Shown: in pieces, positions 17,366 to 25,783 of the stretch
Position numbering within the stretch: the stretch's first letter is position 1
How the letters are laid out: every line of letters starts with the position of its first letter
DNA from: an uncultured Sulfitobacter sp.
Lineage (GTDB): Bacteria; Pseudomonadota; Alphaproteobacteria; Rhodobacterales; Rhodobacteraceae
Direction: 5' to 3'
Length of the DNA stretch: 64,000 bases
Assembly: GCF_947497275.1 (NCBI RefSeq)
Contig: NZ_CANMFS010000003.1
Location: forward strand, 1-64,000
Made by a program: the position numbers and the translations under genes
The notes under the pieces: model-generated
Told to the model about the DNA's origin: nothing
Databases searched by the model: none
The model's input: the letters and a program-made list of their open reading frames with translations, nothing else

Positions 17366-18421
17366 ATGACCGGAACTCTCGTCTTTGCCGTCCCCGGCGA
17401 CATCCAGACACGCACCGGCGGATATCTATATGATCTCAAGCTGATGAACGCGCTTTGCGCGCTTGGCGTCGACGTGCGCCATATCGCGCTGGGAGACACC
17501 TTTCCCGCGCCGACACGCGCACACGCCACATCTGCCCTCGCGCAGTTGCAATCACTTCCCCCAGAGGACGCAGCCCTGGTGGACGGACTGGCGTATGGTG
17601 CGCTGGATACGGACGGTCTACGCGATGTGCGCGCGCCTCTTTTTGCACTGGTGCATCACCCGCTGGCGCTTGAAAGCGGCCTTGAGGCCGGTCTGGCCGA
17701 TGCAATGGCTGCGCGCGAACGGGCCAATCTGGCGCTGGCGCGGCATATTTTCGTGACCAGTCCGCATACCGGCGGAATCCTTTCGCAGCATTACGAGATT
17801 TCGCCCGACCGGGTCACCGTGGTGCGGCCCGGTTTCGACCCCGTCGCCGAAATTGACACTGCCGCAAAGGACACGCCGCCGCTTATCCTGTCCGTCGGGA
17901 TCCTGGCGCAGCGCAAAGGGCACGACATCCTGCTGCGGGCGTTATCACGGCTGGGCGATCTGCCGTGGCAGGCCGATATTGTCGGGCGCGAACACGAGCC
18001 GGGCATGAACGCACGTCTTTCGGCACAGATCAGGGATCTGGACCTGCGCGAGCGTGTTCGCCTGTCGGGTGAGATCTCAGACGCCGCACTCGAAAGCCGC
18101 TACCGGCGCGCGACACTGTTCGCGCTTGCCACCCGCTACGAGGGCTATGGCATCGTGTTCGGCGAAGCGATGGCGTACGGGCTGCCCATCGTGTCGACGC
18201 GTGTCGGCGCAGTGCCGGAGACTGTCGCCAAGGGCGCCGGGATGCTGGTGCCCGCGGACGATCCCGAAGCTTTTGCCGGGGCGCTGAGGCGTCTTTTGAC
18301 AGATGCCAAGGCCCGCGAGACCTGCACACGGGCCAGTTTCGCGGCGGGTCAGGCACTTGCGGGTTGGTCCGATGCGGCGGCACTGGTGCGTGACCGGCTG
18401 CCGCTATCTACCGCGCCCTGA
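17366..18421 (+). CDS. Glycosyltransferase family 4
   Basis: This 351-residue GT-B enzyme starts FAVPGDIQTRTGGYLYDLKLM, with the Gly-rich acceptor loop. It has LILSVGILAQRKGHDILLRAL at the start of the donor-binding half and the EX7E region YEGYGIVFGEAMAYGLPIVS, followed by GAVPETVAKGAGMLVP. It should transfer a sugar from a nucleotide-sugar donor with retention of configuration. As last gene of the pterin-like operon it suggests the final product is glycosylated. Its 3' end overlaps the convergent flippase-like gene by 18 bp. Confidence 0.87.
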   Translation: MTGTLVFAVPGDIQTRTGGYLYDLKLMNALCALGVDVRHIALGDTFPAPTRAHATSALAQLQSLPPEDAALVDGLAYGALDTDGLRDVRAPLFALVHHPLALESGLEAGLADAMAARERANLALARHIFVTSPHTGGILSQHYEISPDRVTVVRPGFDPVAEIDTAAKDTPPLILSVGILAQRKGHDILLRALSRLGDLPWQADIVGREHEPGMNARLSAQIRDLDLRERVRLSGEISDAALESRYRRATLFALATRYEGYGIVFGEAMAYGLPIVSTRVGAVPETVAKGAGMLVPADDPEAFAGALRRLLTDAKARETCTRASFAAGQALAGWSDAAALVRDRLPLSTAP

Positions 18422-19351
18422 AGACGCGGTGGAAGCCGCAGTAGCGATCCCTTGACTTGGGTACGCAGCAAGCGTCAAAAGGCCGGGCACACTTGCGATC
18501 AACAGCGCAAGACCATAGGCCACACCCGCCGCAACCCCCGCCTCGGCTCCCGCGCCGATGATCGGGAAAAGCGCCGCAGCTGCTCCTTCGCGCAGGCCCC
18601 ATCCGCCGACCGAAACCGGGATCATCATTGCGCTGAGGATCAGGGGCACAAGGACCAGCGCCGCTTCGACGGACATCACGGTACCGGTTCCACGGGCAGC
18701 GGCCCAGAACGCAAGGACCATCAACAGCGCAATCACCAGCGACAGCGCCAGTTGCCGCCCGATTACGTCAGGGGCCAACAACGCCGTCCCGAGCGCGTTC
18801 ACGAAGCGGCGCAACGGCCCGACGAACCGCGCCAAGATCGCGATGCCTGCCCCCAGAATACCGAGACAAACACTGCCCCAAAGCGCGCCGCGCACCAGCC
18901 AACCGGGCCAGTCGACACCCCCTGGCAGCAGCGCCAGCACCGCACCGCCCAACAAGACAAGCGCCACGGCCGCCTGCCCCGCGAGACGCTCGATCATCAC
19001 CGCATGGGCGGAACCGCTCAGCCCGCCCGCGCCGCGCGGGGCGCGGACAGCACGCCCCGCATCACCAAGCACACCGCCCGGCAGGCAAAGGTTCACGAGC
19101 TGCGACAGGTAGTATTCGCGCACCGCAAAACCAATGCCGAACATGGCCCCCAGACTGCGCGCCGTGATCTGCCAGCGCCACGCCATCAGGACGGTCATCA
19201 GCGTAAAACAGGCGACTGACACGGACAGCCAGCGCAGGTCCGTTTCCAGCAGACGGTGGTAGGTAGCAGACGGATCCACGCTCCAGAACAACGCGGCCAA
19301 AAGCGCCAGAGACACCGCCAACCGCAGCAGATATTCGCGCCACCGGGTCAC
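18404..19351 (-). CDS. Flippase-like / lysylphosphatidylglycerol synthase transmembrane-domain protein
   Basis: This protein of about 315 residues is largely transmembrane (LLRLAVSLALLAALFWSV, then LVIALLMVLAFWA and LVLVPLILSAMMIPVSVGGWG). The SVGGWGLREGA segment and the LCLPGGVLGDAGRAVR loop are characteristic of the UPF0104/AglD/MprF-N family, proposed lipid or isoprenoid-sugar flippases. GTG 19351 overlaps the preceding stop (GTGA). It is the last gene of the minus-strand membrane operon. Confidence 0.8.
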   Translation of the reverse strand: MTRWREYLLRLAVSLALLAALFWSVDPSATYHRLLETDLRWLSVSVACFTLMTVLMAWRWQITARSLGAMFGIGFAVREYYLSQLVNLCLPGGVLGDAGRAVRAPRGAGGLSGSAHAVMIERLAGQAAVALVLLGGAVLALLPGGVDWPGWLVRGALWGSVCLGILGAGIAILARFVGPLRRFVNALGTALLAPDVIGRQLALSLVIALLMVLAFWAAARGTGTVMSVEAALVLVPLILSAMMIPVSVGGWGLREGAAAALFPIIGAGAEAGVAAGVAYGLALLIASVPGLLTLAAYPSQGIATAASTASSGRGR

Positions 19352-20979
19352 GATGCGTCCGCCATGCGTGACAGGGTGCTGTAGGCGCGGATGAACCGGT
19401 CGCGGAAATCCTCCATCGGCCAGACCGGTGTATCCGCCTGCGGGACCATCCCGTCCTGCCACTCCCATCCGTCGGCCTGAGCAATCAGGTCGGGCGGCCC
19501 GATCAGGTGCACGGCCACATCACGGCTGTCGCTCCCTGCGACAAAACCGGCAGGCTGGTGATCCCCGAGGATAACAAACAGCGGCAGGTCATCGCGGCGC
19601 GCGGCGTAGGCAGTCGCGGCTTTGAGGGAATAGTCGACCGCCAGACGGTACTGATCGCGCACACGGTCACGGTCGCGCCAGACTGCGGCCGGTGTATCGC
19701 CCGATGCTGCAATCTCGTTGAACACCGTGCCGTCGCCCACATCGGCCCAGTCGATCATCCGGGGTACAGGGACCCAGGGTGCGTGCGACGAGATGAGCGC
19801 GATCTGAAGGAAATCGGGCCGCGGATCGGGCGGCAGCAGCGCCGCGTAGGCCGACAACGTGTATTGATCCGGCATCGTGACCCAGTTGAACGGAAGTCCG
19901 GCATAGCCCAGATCATCCGCAGCGAGGATGGTATCGAAGCCCATCGTCAGCCCTTCGGGCCAGGCCAGTGTGATTGCGGGCATGACAGCCGCCGTGCGAA
20001 ATCCGGACGCCTGTGCGAGGTGGAACAGACTTTGTCGGCCGGAGGCCAGCATGGCGCCATAGCGCCCTTGATCGGTGGTGCGCAGACCAGAACCCAAGGT
20101 GCCGTGCGCCAGCCAGCTTTGCCCGCCGGCGGTGGGTGAGTTCAGCCACCCGCTGCGCATTGCGTAGCCCGCGCCCGACAACTCCGCCTCTGCGCGTCCC
20201 AGCGTCCCGACATGCGTTGGCGCGTAGAGAGGATTGTCAAAACTCGTTTTGCCATAGCTCTCGATATATATGACGACGATATCACGCCCGCCGGTCCGGT
20301 CGAAAAGCGCGGATTGGCCCTTGTAGGGATCGCGTGCCGCGGCCGTGCGAAACAGCCGCAATTCTGACAGGGCATCCCGACCACGCGTGATCTGTGCTGC
20401 GGCCAGAACGGCATTCGAGGCGGAACCGGGCGGCTCCACCGGTATGCTCCATATCCCCCGTGCTTTACCATAATCCGCAAGGGCAAGGATCACCGCTCCG
20501 GCAAACACTGCACCTGTCGCCAAGCGCGCGCGGGGCGAGAGAGGGTGCCTCGTGATCCTGCGCAGGGCAAGGTATACCGCGAATGTCAGGGTGCAAAACG
20601 CAACAAAACCAAGGCTCGCCGCGATCCACGCGGCAACCGGCCCGATGCTGCCGGATACCACGTCAAACCCGGCCCGTATCAGAAACATGTCGACCACAGG
20701 GCTGAACGGTCGGTTGAGCGCCGACAGCATTGCGAAATCACCGATCTTGAGAAGTACGATGAGCATCAGGGCAAAGGTAATGCATGCACTTAACGCGGCA
20801 CCAACACGCCAATGCGGCGGCACCACGACAAGCCCCGACACGAGCACCACCCACTCCAACGGAAACGTCAGGGCTGCGTCTGACAGATCGCGGGGCGATG
20901 CGGGCAACACCAGCAGGACGTACAGCAACATTGCGCCAGCCGCTGCCGCGATACAGGCCCGCATGCGTGATCGATTCAT
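19348..20979 (-). CDS. Membrane sulfatase / LTA-synthase-like phosphotransferase
   Basis: This 543-residue protein has several N-terminal transmembrane segments (AAAAGAMLLYVLLVLP, WVVLVSGLVVV, ACITFALMLIVLLKIG and others) followed by a sulfatase/alkaline-phosphatase-fold domain from about residue 230. Metal-site elements are DIVVIYIESYGK and VILGDHQPAGFV; the nucleophile region is NSPTAGGQSWLAHGTL. Lipoteichoic-acid synthase and phosphoethanolamine or phosphoglycerol transferases share this architecture, so transfer of a phospho-alcohol head group at the periplasmic face is the best guess. ATG 20979 overlaps the CDP-alcohol transferase stop by ATGA. Upstream in-frame codons belong to a shadow frame of that gene. 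Confidence 0.78.
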   Translation of the reverse strand: MNRSRMRACIAAAAGAMLLYVLLVLPASPRDLSDAALTFPLEWVVLVSGLVVVPPHWRVGAALSACITFALMLIVLLKIGDFAMLSALNRPFSPVVDMFLIRAGFDVVSGSIGPVAAWIAASLGFVAFCTLTFAVYLALRRITRHPLSPRARLATGAVFAGAVILALADYGKARGIWSIPVEPPGSASNAVLAAAQITRGRDALSELRLFRTAAARDPYKGQSALFDRTGGRDIVVIYIESYGKTSFDNPLYAPTHVGTLGRAEAELSGAGYAMRSGWLNSPTAGGQSWLAHGTLGSGLRTTDQGRYGAMLASGRQSLFHLAQASGFRTAAVMPAITLAWPEGLTMGFDTILAADDLGYAGLPFNWVTMPDQYTLSAYAALLPPDPRPDFLQIALISSHAPWVPVPRMIDWADVGDGTVFNEIAASGDTPAAVWRDRDRVRDQYRLAVDYSLKAATAYAARRDDLPLFVILGDHQPAGFVAGSDSRDVAVHLIGPPDLIAQADGWEWQDGMVPQADTPVWPMEDFRDRFIRAYSTLSRMADAS

Positions 20980-21758
20980 CGTTGCCGCGCCAGATACCGG
21001 ATGTCGCGCCCGAACGACCACACAAGCAGGGCCGCGGCACCCAGCGCGATTGCGCGGGCGGTCTGATCGGTGAACACGGGCAGCAGCAGGAGGCAAAGCG
21101 CCCCGATCTGGATGACGCACACAACCTTGCGGCCAAGGCGATCCGGCAGAGGCGCGCGCAGCCACCCCAAAAGGAACCCTGCCGCCAGAAAGGCGTAGCG
21201 GCTGAACCCGAGGATCAAAAGCTCGGGCCCGGCGCGCTCCGAAACCAGAAGCACGAGGGCAAGCATGCAGGCCAGTCCGGCATCGACTTCCATATCGAAC
21301 CGGGCACCGTAGGCCGAGGGTACGCTTTGATGGCGCGCAAGCCATCCATCCAGACCGTCGAGCGCGAGCGCGGATGCTGCGACGGCGAAAATCGCCAGCC
21401 CTGCGCGGTCCAGCAGGGTCTGGTCGACCAACGCCACCGCCAGCGAACAGACGAGTGCAAGGCGAAAGAGCGTTACGGCGTTGGGACTGCCGTAAACATC
21501 TCGTGGATACCCCAGAGGTGCCATCGCGTATAGCGATGCCGCGGCAGCGCAGGCATATAAAGCAAAAGCGATCGCTGGTGCAGCGATCCCGCCTGCCGGA
21601 TCGAGCAGACGCACAAGAACAACCACACCGACAGCAAAAAACGCCGCGAGCAGCGCCCCCTGCGCCTGGGCGCGCGACATATGCCACCAAGCCAGCACGG
21701 TAGGTCTGAAGGTAAAATGATTCCCGGTTCTCATCTCTACAGATTTAGCGTTCAACAT
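20976..21758 (-). CDS. CDP-alcohol phosphatidyltransferase family protein
   Basis: This 260-residue membrane enzyme has the complete CDP-alcohol phosphotransferase motif, DGLDGWLAR then GARFDMEVD (D-x2-DG-x2-AR-x8-G-x3-D-x3-D), and about seven hydrophobic helices. It should join an alcohol or alcohol phosphate to a CDP-activated partner to make a phosphodiester lipid or lipid precursor. In-frame starts occur at 21758, 21734 and 21680; the first is used without strong ribosome-site support. It is coupled to the sulfatase-like gene. Confidence 0.8.
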   Translation of the reverse strand: MLNAKSVEMRTGNHFTFRPTVLAWWHMSRAQAQGALLAAFFAVGVVVLVRLLDPAGGIAAPAIAFALYACAAAASLYAMAPLGYPRDVYGSPNAVTLFRLALVCSLAVALVDQTLLDRAGLAIFAVAASALALDGLDGWLARHQSVPSAYGARFDMEVDAGLACMLALVLLVSERAGPELLILGFSRYAFLAAGFLLGWLRAPLPDRLGRKVVCVIQIGALCLLLLPVFTDQTARAIALGAAALLVWSFGRDIRYLARQR

Positions 21759-21787
21759 CCGATTTCAAGACAGCGTACATCACAACG

Positions 21788-22453
21788 TCACACGCGGCTG
21801 TGCCCCGAGGGAACAGCGCAGATGCGCGCCACCAAGGGCCGGTGGTCCGACGCCGCGCGAATGGCGGGACTGTCGAGCGCGGCAAGCCCGGTCGGCCCGG
21901 TCGCATCGTCCGTCAAGATCCGGTCCAGCGGCAACACCGGGCGCCGCACGGGAAAGCTGGCCACAGCGCCACCGCGCAGCGTGCTGCCGAAGAACCGTCG
22001 CGAGAGCGCGAGACCGCCCCAGGGCCGCCACTCGTTCAGATCACCCAGCAGCAAGGTACGCATTTTTGGTCGCCGCGCGATGTACTGTCCCAAGGTGCGC
22101 ATCTGCACCGCGCGCAGCCCCTGAAGAAGCGACAGATGCGTTGCAATAATGCGCAGATCATGACCGTTGCGGCGGACCTCCGCCACCACGGCACCGCGCG
22201 GATAATGTCCCGGCAGATCAATCAATGCGCGTGTGCGCACCTCGAACGCGGGATGCAGATACAGCACTGTTCCGAGAAAGCCGTGGCTTTGCGCGCCCCA
22301 TCGGGCATCGGTCGGGCGATGTAACCAGTCCAGTCCTGTCGCTGCCTCGATCCGGTGCGGATCGATCAGACCGTCATAGGGCGGCTGCTCACCGTCCGCT
22401 TCTTGCAGGGCAAGAATATCGGGCCGTGTCGCCGCGATCTCGTTGGCGATCAC
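21788..22453 (-). CDS. Endonuclease/exonuclease/phosphatase-family protein with unclear 5' end
   Basis: The protein has the DNase I-like fold motifs DILALQEAD, THLSLLQGLRAVQM, LLLGDLNEW and a C-terminal SDHRPLVA. Family members cleave phosphodiesters in nucleic acids, inositol phosphates or lipids. The first in-frame start is GTG 22453, but the conserved first strand ATWNVHRA is encoded upstream at 22496-22519 in the same frame, and no ATG, GTG, TTG or CTG occurs in frame before the stop at 22601-22603. The 5' end is therefore damaged, misread or uses an unusual start. It precedes the CDP-alcohol transferase gene by about 30 bases. Confidence 0.7.
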   Translation of the reverse strand: MIANEIAATRPDILALQEADGEQPPYDGLIDPHRIEAATGLDWLHRPTDARWGAQSHGFLGTVLYLHPAFEVRTRALIDLPGHYPRGAVVAEVRRNGHDLRIIATHLSLLQGLRAVQMRTLGQYIARRPKMRTLLLGDLNEWRPWGGLALSRRFFGSTLRGGAVASFPVRRPVLPLDRILTDDATGPTGLAALDSPAIRAASDHRPLVARICAVPSGHSRV

Positions 22454-22690
22454 CCGTTCAATTCTTTGCGGATCGACCCTAGTGTCGCCGCCACGCGCAC
22501 GGTGGACGTTCCATGTCGCGCACCCGTAGGTAGACCGTGCTTGATGTTCGATGGCGGATATCCTCCGGGGATGCTTTACCGGATGTATTCCGCATACGGC
22601 TCACCCGCGCAAGGCGGGCATCGTATCGCTTGCCGCAAAGAAATTTTCGCTTAGACTTCAGGTCTCACCCCTCTGCGAAAGGATCCGCCT

Positions 22691-23275
22691 GTGACACGCT
22701 TTTTTCCTTCGGCCGCTCTCGCCCTCTCACTTGCCCTTCCCGCGCAAGCAGAGCCGCTCAGATACGAGCTTGATCCGGCCCACACCACAGTCGCTTTCAC
22801 GATCCAGCATCTCGGCTACGCCGACACGCTGGGGCTTTTCGGCGAGGTTTCGGGCGGCTTTACCTACGACATGGAGACGCAGCAGCTGTCGGACGTCAGC
22901 GTCACTGTCGCTGCAGACAGCATCACAACCCTGAACGAGGCCCGCGACGATCATGTGCGCGGGAATGATTTTCTCGGCGTCCAGGATCATCCAACAATCA
23001 CCTTCACCGCCGATAGCGGCACGGCGCGCAGTGACACTGCAGGCACCGTCAAGGGCGAAGTCACCATTCTCGGACAAACCCGTCCCCTCGCACTCGATGT
23101 CGAACTTGCGGGCCAAGGTCCCTATCCTTTCGGGCACAAACGCTTTGTCCTTGGCGTATCGGCGCGCGGCAGTCTGATGCGCAGTGATTTCGGTATGAAC
23201 TACGGTGTCGACAACGGACTTGTCGGGGACGAGGTGCAGATATTGATCGAGACAGAAGCGATGCAGGTAGAGTGA
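22691..23275 (+). CDS. YceI-family periplasmic protein
   Basis: This 194-residue protein has a signal peptide (FFPSAALALSLALPAQA) and the YceI lipocalin-like fold: YELDPAHTTVAFTIQHLGYA, HVRGNDFLGVQDHPTITF, GEVTILGQTRPLALDV and SDFGMNYG. YceI proteins bind isoprenoid or lipid ligands in the periplasm. GTG 22691 is preceded by AAAGGA. It stands alone between two minus-strand blocks. Confidence 0.85.
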   Translation: MTRFFPSAALALSLALPAQAEPLRYELDPAHTTVAFTIQHLGYADTLGLFGEVSGGFTYDMETQQLSDVSVTVAADSITTLNEARDDHVRGNDFLGVQDHPTITFTADSGTARSDTAGTVKGEVTILGQTRPLALDVELAGQGPYPFGHKRFVLGVSARGSLMRSDFGMNYGVDNGLVGDEVQILIETEAMQVE

Positions 23276-23277
23276 CC

Positions 23278-23298
23278 CAGAACCGGTCCGAGGTTCTG
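23278..23298. terminator. Hairpin after yceI-like gene
   Basis: CAGAACC and GGTTCTG form a 7-bp stem with a 7-base loop three bases after the YceI stop, in the gap facing the convergent acyl-CoA synthetase. Moderate strength and no T-run. Confidence 0.45.
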
Positions 23299-23342
23299 CG
23301 GCGCGGCGCGCTGCGGGTTGCGGCTCTGCGCATACGCAGCGA

Positions 23343-24875
23343 CTAGATCTTGCGCCCGGTCTCTTTCCAGTATGCGGCCCGCAAACGTGGCTTGAATATC
23401 TTGCCGCTGTCCTCTCGCGGCAAAGCATCGTGAAAATCTATGATGCAGGGATGTTTGAAGCGGGCGAGCTTGCCGTCGAGCAATGCACGTACCTCTGCTT
23501 CGTCGGGGATCCACCCATCGGCGGGTTCGATCGCTGCGACGATCTTTTCGCCGAATTCCGGATCGGGCGCACCAAAGACCGCTACATCGCGGATAAAGGG
23601 TGCGCGCATCAGGACCGCTTCGATCTCGGCGGGAAAGATATTCGCACCGCCCGATATGATCATGTCCTTCTTGCGATCGGTAATGAAAAGATAGCCGTCC
23701 GCGTCGAGCCATCCCAGATCCCCCACCGAGACATGGCCATGCTTTTCCGCCATGCGCCTGCTATCGGGATCGTTTGAGTAATCGAAACCGCCGAAAGCTT
23801 CCATGCGGGCATAAATCTCGCCGACCGCGCCCGCCGGAAGCGTGTTCCCGTCGCCGTCGAGGATCAGAACGGTGCCGCCCATCTGCATCCGGCCGGCGGT
23901 GCCCGGTCTGGCAAGTGCCTCTGCGGATGACACCATCGTCATGAAACCGATTTCCGTCGCACCGTAGCTTTCCCAAAAGACCGGCCCCCACCAATCTATC
24001 ATCGCCGCTTTGAGATCATGCGGCCAGGGCGAGCCCGTGGAGACGCAGAACTCTACCGATGACAGATCGTACCGCGACTTCACCGCTTCGGGCAGTTTCA
24101 GAAGCCTGCTCATCATCGTCGGCACCAGATAGACATGGGTGATGCGCTGCTGCGCAATGGTTGCGAGGAACGGCTCCGGTTCGAACCTGGGGGCGATGAG
24201 GGTCGACACCCCTTGTGCGACGAGCGCGGCACTCGTCAGCGTCGACGGTGCCGAATGATAGATCGGGGCGGCGGTAAAAAAGCGCGCACCGGGTGTCAGT
24301 TGCATCATCTCGGTAGCGACGCGCTTGAGCACATCTTCGAAATTTCTGCGAGGGCCGCTGCCGGTGCGACGGACACCTTTGGGTGCGCCCGTCGATCCGG
24401 ACGTGTACCGCATTAGTGGGCGCATCATCTCGCGTCGCTGCAACGGTGCCTGCGCCGCGACAAGATCGCGCCACTCGGGGCAGTCGGGTCGGGCGTTGGC
24501 AGCGTGCACGTCGATACCGTAGGCTGCGCGCAGTGCCGCACCCGGTGCTACCGCAATGACCGTGCGCCCGTCAAGGGCCGGACCGAGAGCCTCGATCAGA
24601 TCGCGGTGAATGATCACGAACCGCGCGCCGCTGTCGTCGCAGATGGCCGCGACTTCTTCGGCCGCCGCGTGCCAGTTGAGCGCGACGATAACCGTACCGG
24701 CCCGTGCTGCCGCACGCATGATCTCCAACTGCGCGAGGTCGTTGCGCATGATCACCGCAACCGGCACATCCGTACCGGCCCCCAGTGCGATCAGCGCCGC
24801 CGCCCCTTGTGCCGCGCGCATCTCCAGCGCGTCACGGGCTACGCGGGTGTCGAAATCGGCAACGAATGGCGCCAT
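23343..24875 (-). CDS. AMP-dependent acyl-CoA synthetase/ligase
   Basis: This 510-residue ANL-superfamily enzyme activates a carboxylate to acyl-AMP and then acyl-CoA. The AMP-binding P-loop is YTSGSTGAPKGV. ESYGATEIGF is the A5 motif, followed by GDLGWLDADGYLFITDRKKD (A7-A8), and the catalytic lysine is in REDSGKIFK near the C-terminus. It lies 40 bases after an SDR gene and downstream of the ABC importer block, which suggests catabolism of an imported acid. The substrate is unknown. Confidence 0.88.
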   Translation of the reverse strand: MAPFVADFDTRVARDALEMRAAQGAAALIALGAGTDVPVAVIMRNDLAQLEIMRAAARAGTVIVALNWHAAAEEVAAICDDSGARFVIIHRDLIEALGPALDGRTVIAVAPGAALRAAYGIDVHAANARPDCPEWRDLVAAQAPLQRREMMRPLMRYTSGSTGAPKGVRRTGSGPRRNFEDVLKRVATEMMQLTPGARFFTAAPIYHSAPSTLTSAALVAQGVSTLIAPRFEPEPFLATIAQQRITHVYLVPTMMSRLLKLPEAVKSRYDLSSVEFCVSTGSPWPHDLKAAMIDWWGPVFWESYGATEIGFMTMVSSAEALARPGTAGRMQMGGTVLILDGDGNTLPAGAVGEIYARMEAFGGFDYSNDPDSRRMAEKHGHVSVGDLGWLDADGYLFITDRKKDMIISGGANIFPAEIEAVLMRAPFIRDVAVFGAPDPEFGEKIVAAIEPADGWIPDEAEVRALLDGKLARFKHPCIIDFHDALPREDSGKIFKPRLRAAYWKETGRKI

Positions 24876-24915
24876 CCTGTCGGTCCTTCCAAAACTGAGC
24901 GGCGGTCTACGGATG

Positions 24916-25686
24916 TCAGGGCTTTGCCCCTTCGACTTCGGCGATGCCCACGAAACTGCGGTTCCACGTTGGCGAAATCAGGATCTCGTTGAGACAGACA
25001 TGCGGCGGCGCTTCGGCAATGTAGCGCACGATCGCGCCGAGGTCCTCGGCCTTGAGCATCCTGGCCACGTCTTCCGGCGACGGCGGTTTCGGGCGCGATT
25101 CAAGGATCGGGGTTGCGACCTCGCCGGGCATCAGCGCGGTGCAGCGGATGCCGTGAACGCCCTCGTCCTGATTGATCGAATGGCTCAACGCGACGACGGC
25201 ATGTTTGGACGCGCTGTACGCCGGCCCGGTCAGCCGCGACGGATAGCGCCCCGCCCAGGACGCCGTCAGGATCAACGTGCCCGCACCCTGTGCCCGCATC
25301 TGTGGTAGGACGGCAAGCACCCCGTTCATCACACCGTTGAGGTTGATGTCGACGACTCTTGCAAAATCCTGCGGGGTGATCGCGTCGACGGTACGGTTGG
25401 GTACATTGATACCGGCATTCGCCATGAAGATGTCGATACCGCCATGGCGGGCGATGAGATCTTTCGCAATGGCCAGTGTGGCATCCACGTCGACAACGTC
25501 GAGCGGTGCCGCCTCTGCCTTGCCGCCTTCGGCCCTGATCTCGGACACGACCCGGTTCAACTCTTCGACCCGCCGACCCGACACGACCACACGCGCGCCA
25601 CTGTGGGCGAGTGCCTTGGCCGATGCCTCCCCGATACCGCCCCCTGCGCCGGTGATCCATGCAGTCTTGTCTTGTAGTGCGTTCAT
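24916..25686 (-). CDS. Short-chain dehydrogenase/reductase
   Basis: This 256-residue classical SDR has the NAD(P) motif TGAGGGIGEAS, MANAGI, the catalytic serine in LTASWAG and the YSASK dyad, followed by ALMPGEVATP. ATG 25686 gives the normal family N-terminus (MNALQDKTAWITGA). It probably oxidises or reduces an acyl or alcohol intermediate together with the acyl-CoA synthetase. The N-terminal extension possible in the same frame is non-coding. Confidence 0.87.
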   Translation of the reverse strand: MNALQDKTAWITGAGGGIGEASAKALAHSGARVVVSGRRVEELNRVVSEIRAEGGKAEAAPLDVVDVDATLAIAKDLIARHGGIDIFMANAGINVPNRTVDAITPQDFARVVDINLNGVMNGVLAVLPQMRAQGAGTLILTASWAGRYPSRLTGPAYSASKHAVVALSHSINQDEGVHGIRCTALMPGEVATPILESRPKPPSPEDVARMLKAEDLGAIVRYIAEAPPHVCLNEILISPTWNRSFVGIAEVEGAKP

Positions 25687-25783
25687 TTCGATCCTTCCCT
25701 GAATATGTGTTCGATTGAAGCCGAAACCCACCCCTTCAGGTCTTTGTCGAGGATTACCGCGGTGGGCTGCACGTCTTATGCGA

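Noticed and set aside
20980-21690. 237-residue N-terminal extension of the sulfatase-like protein
   Set aside because: It is a Cys/Arg-rich shadow of the CDP-alcohol transferase gene; ATG 20979 gives a normal membrane N-terminus and an ATGA overlap.
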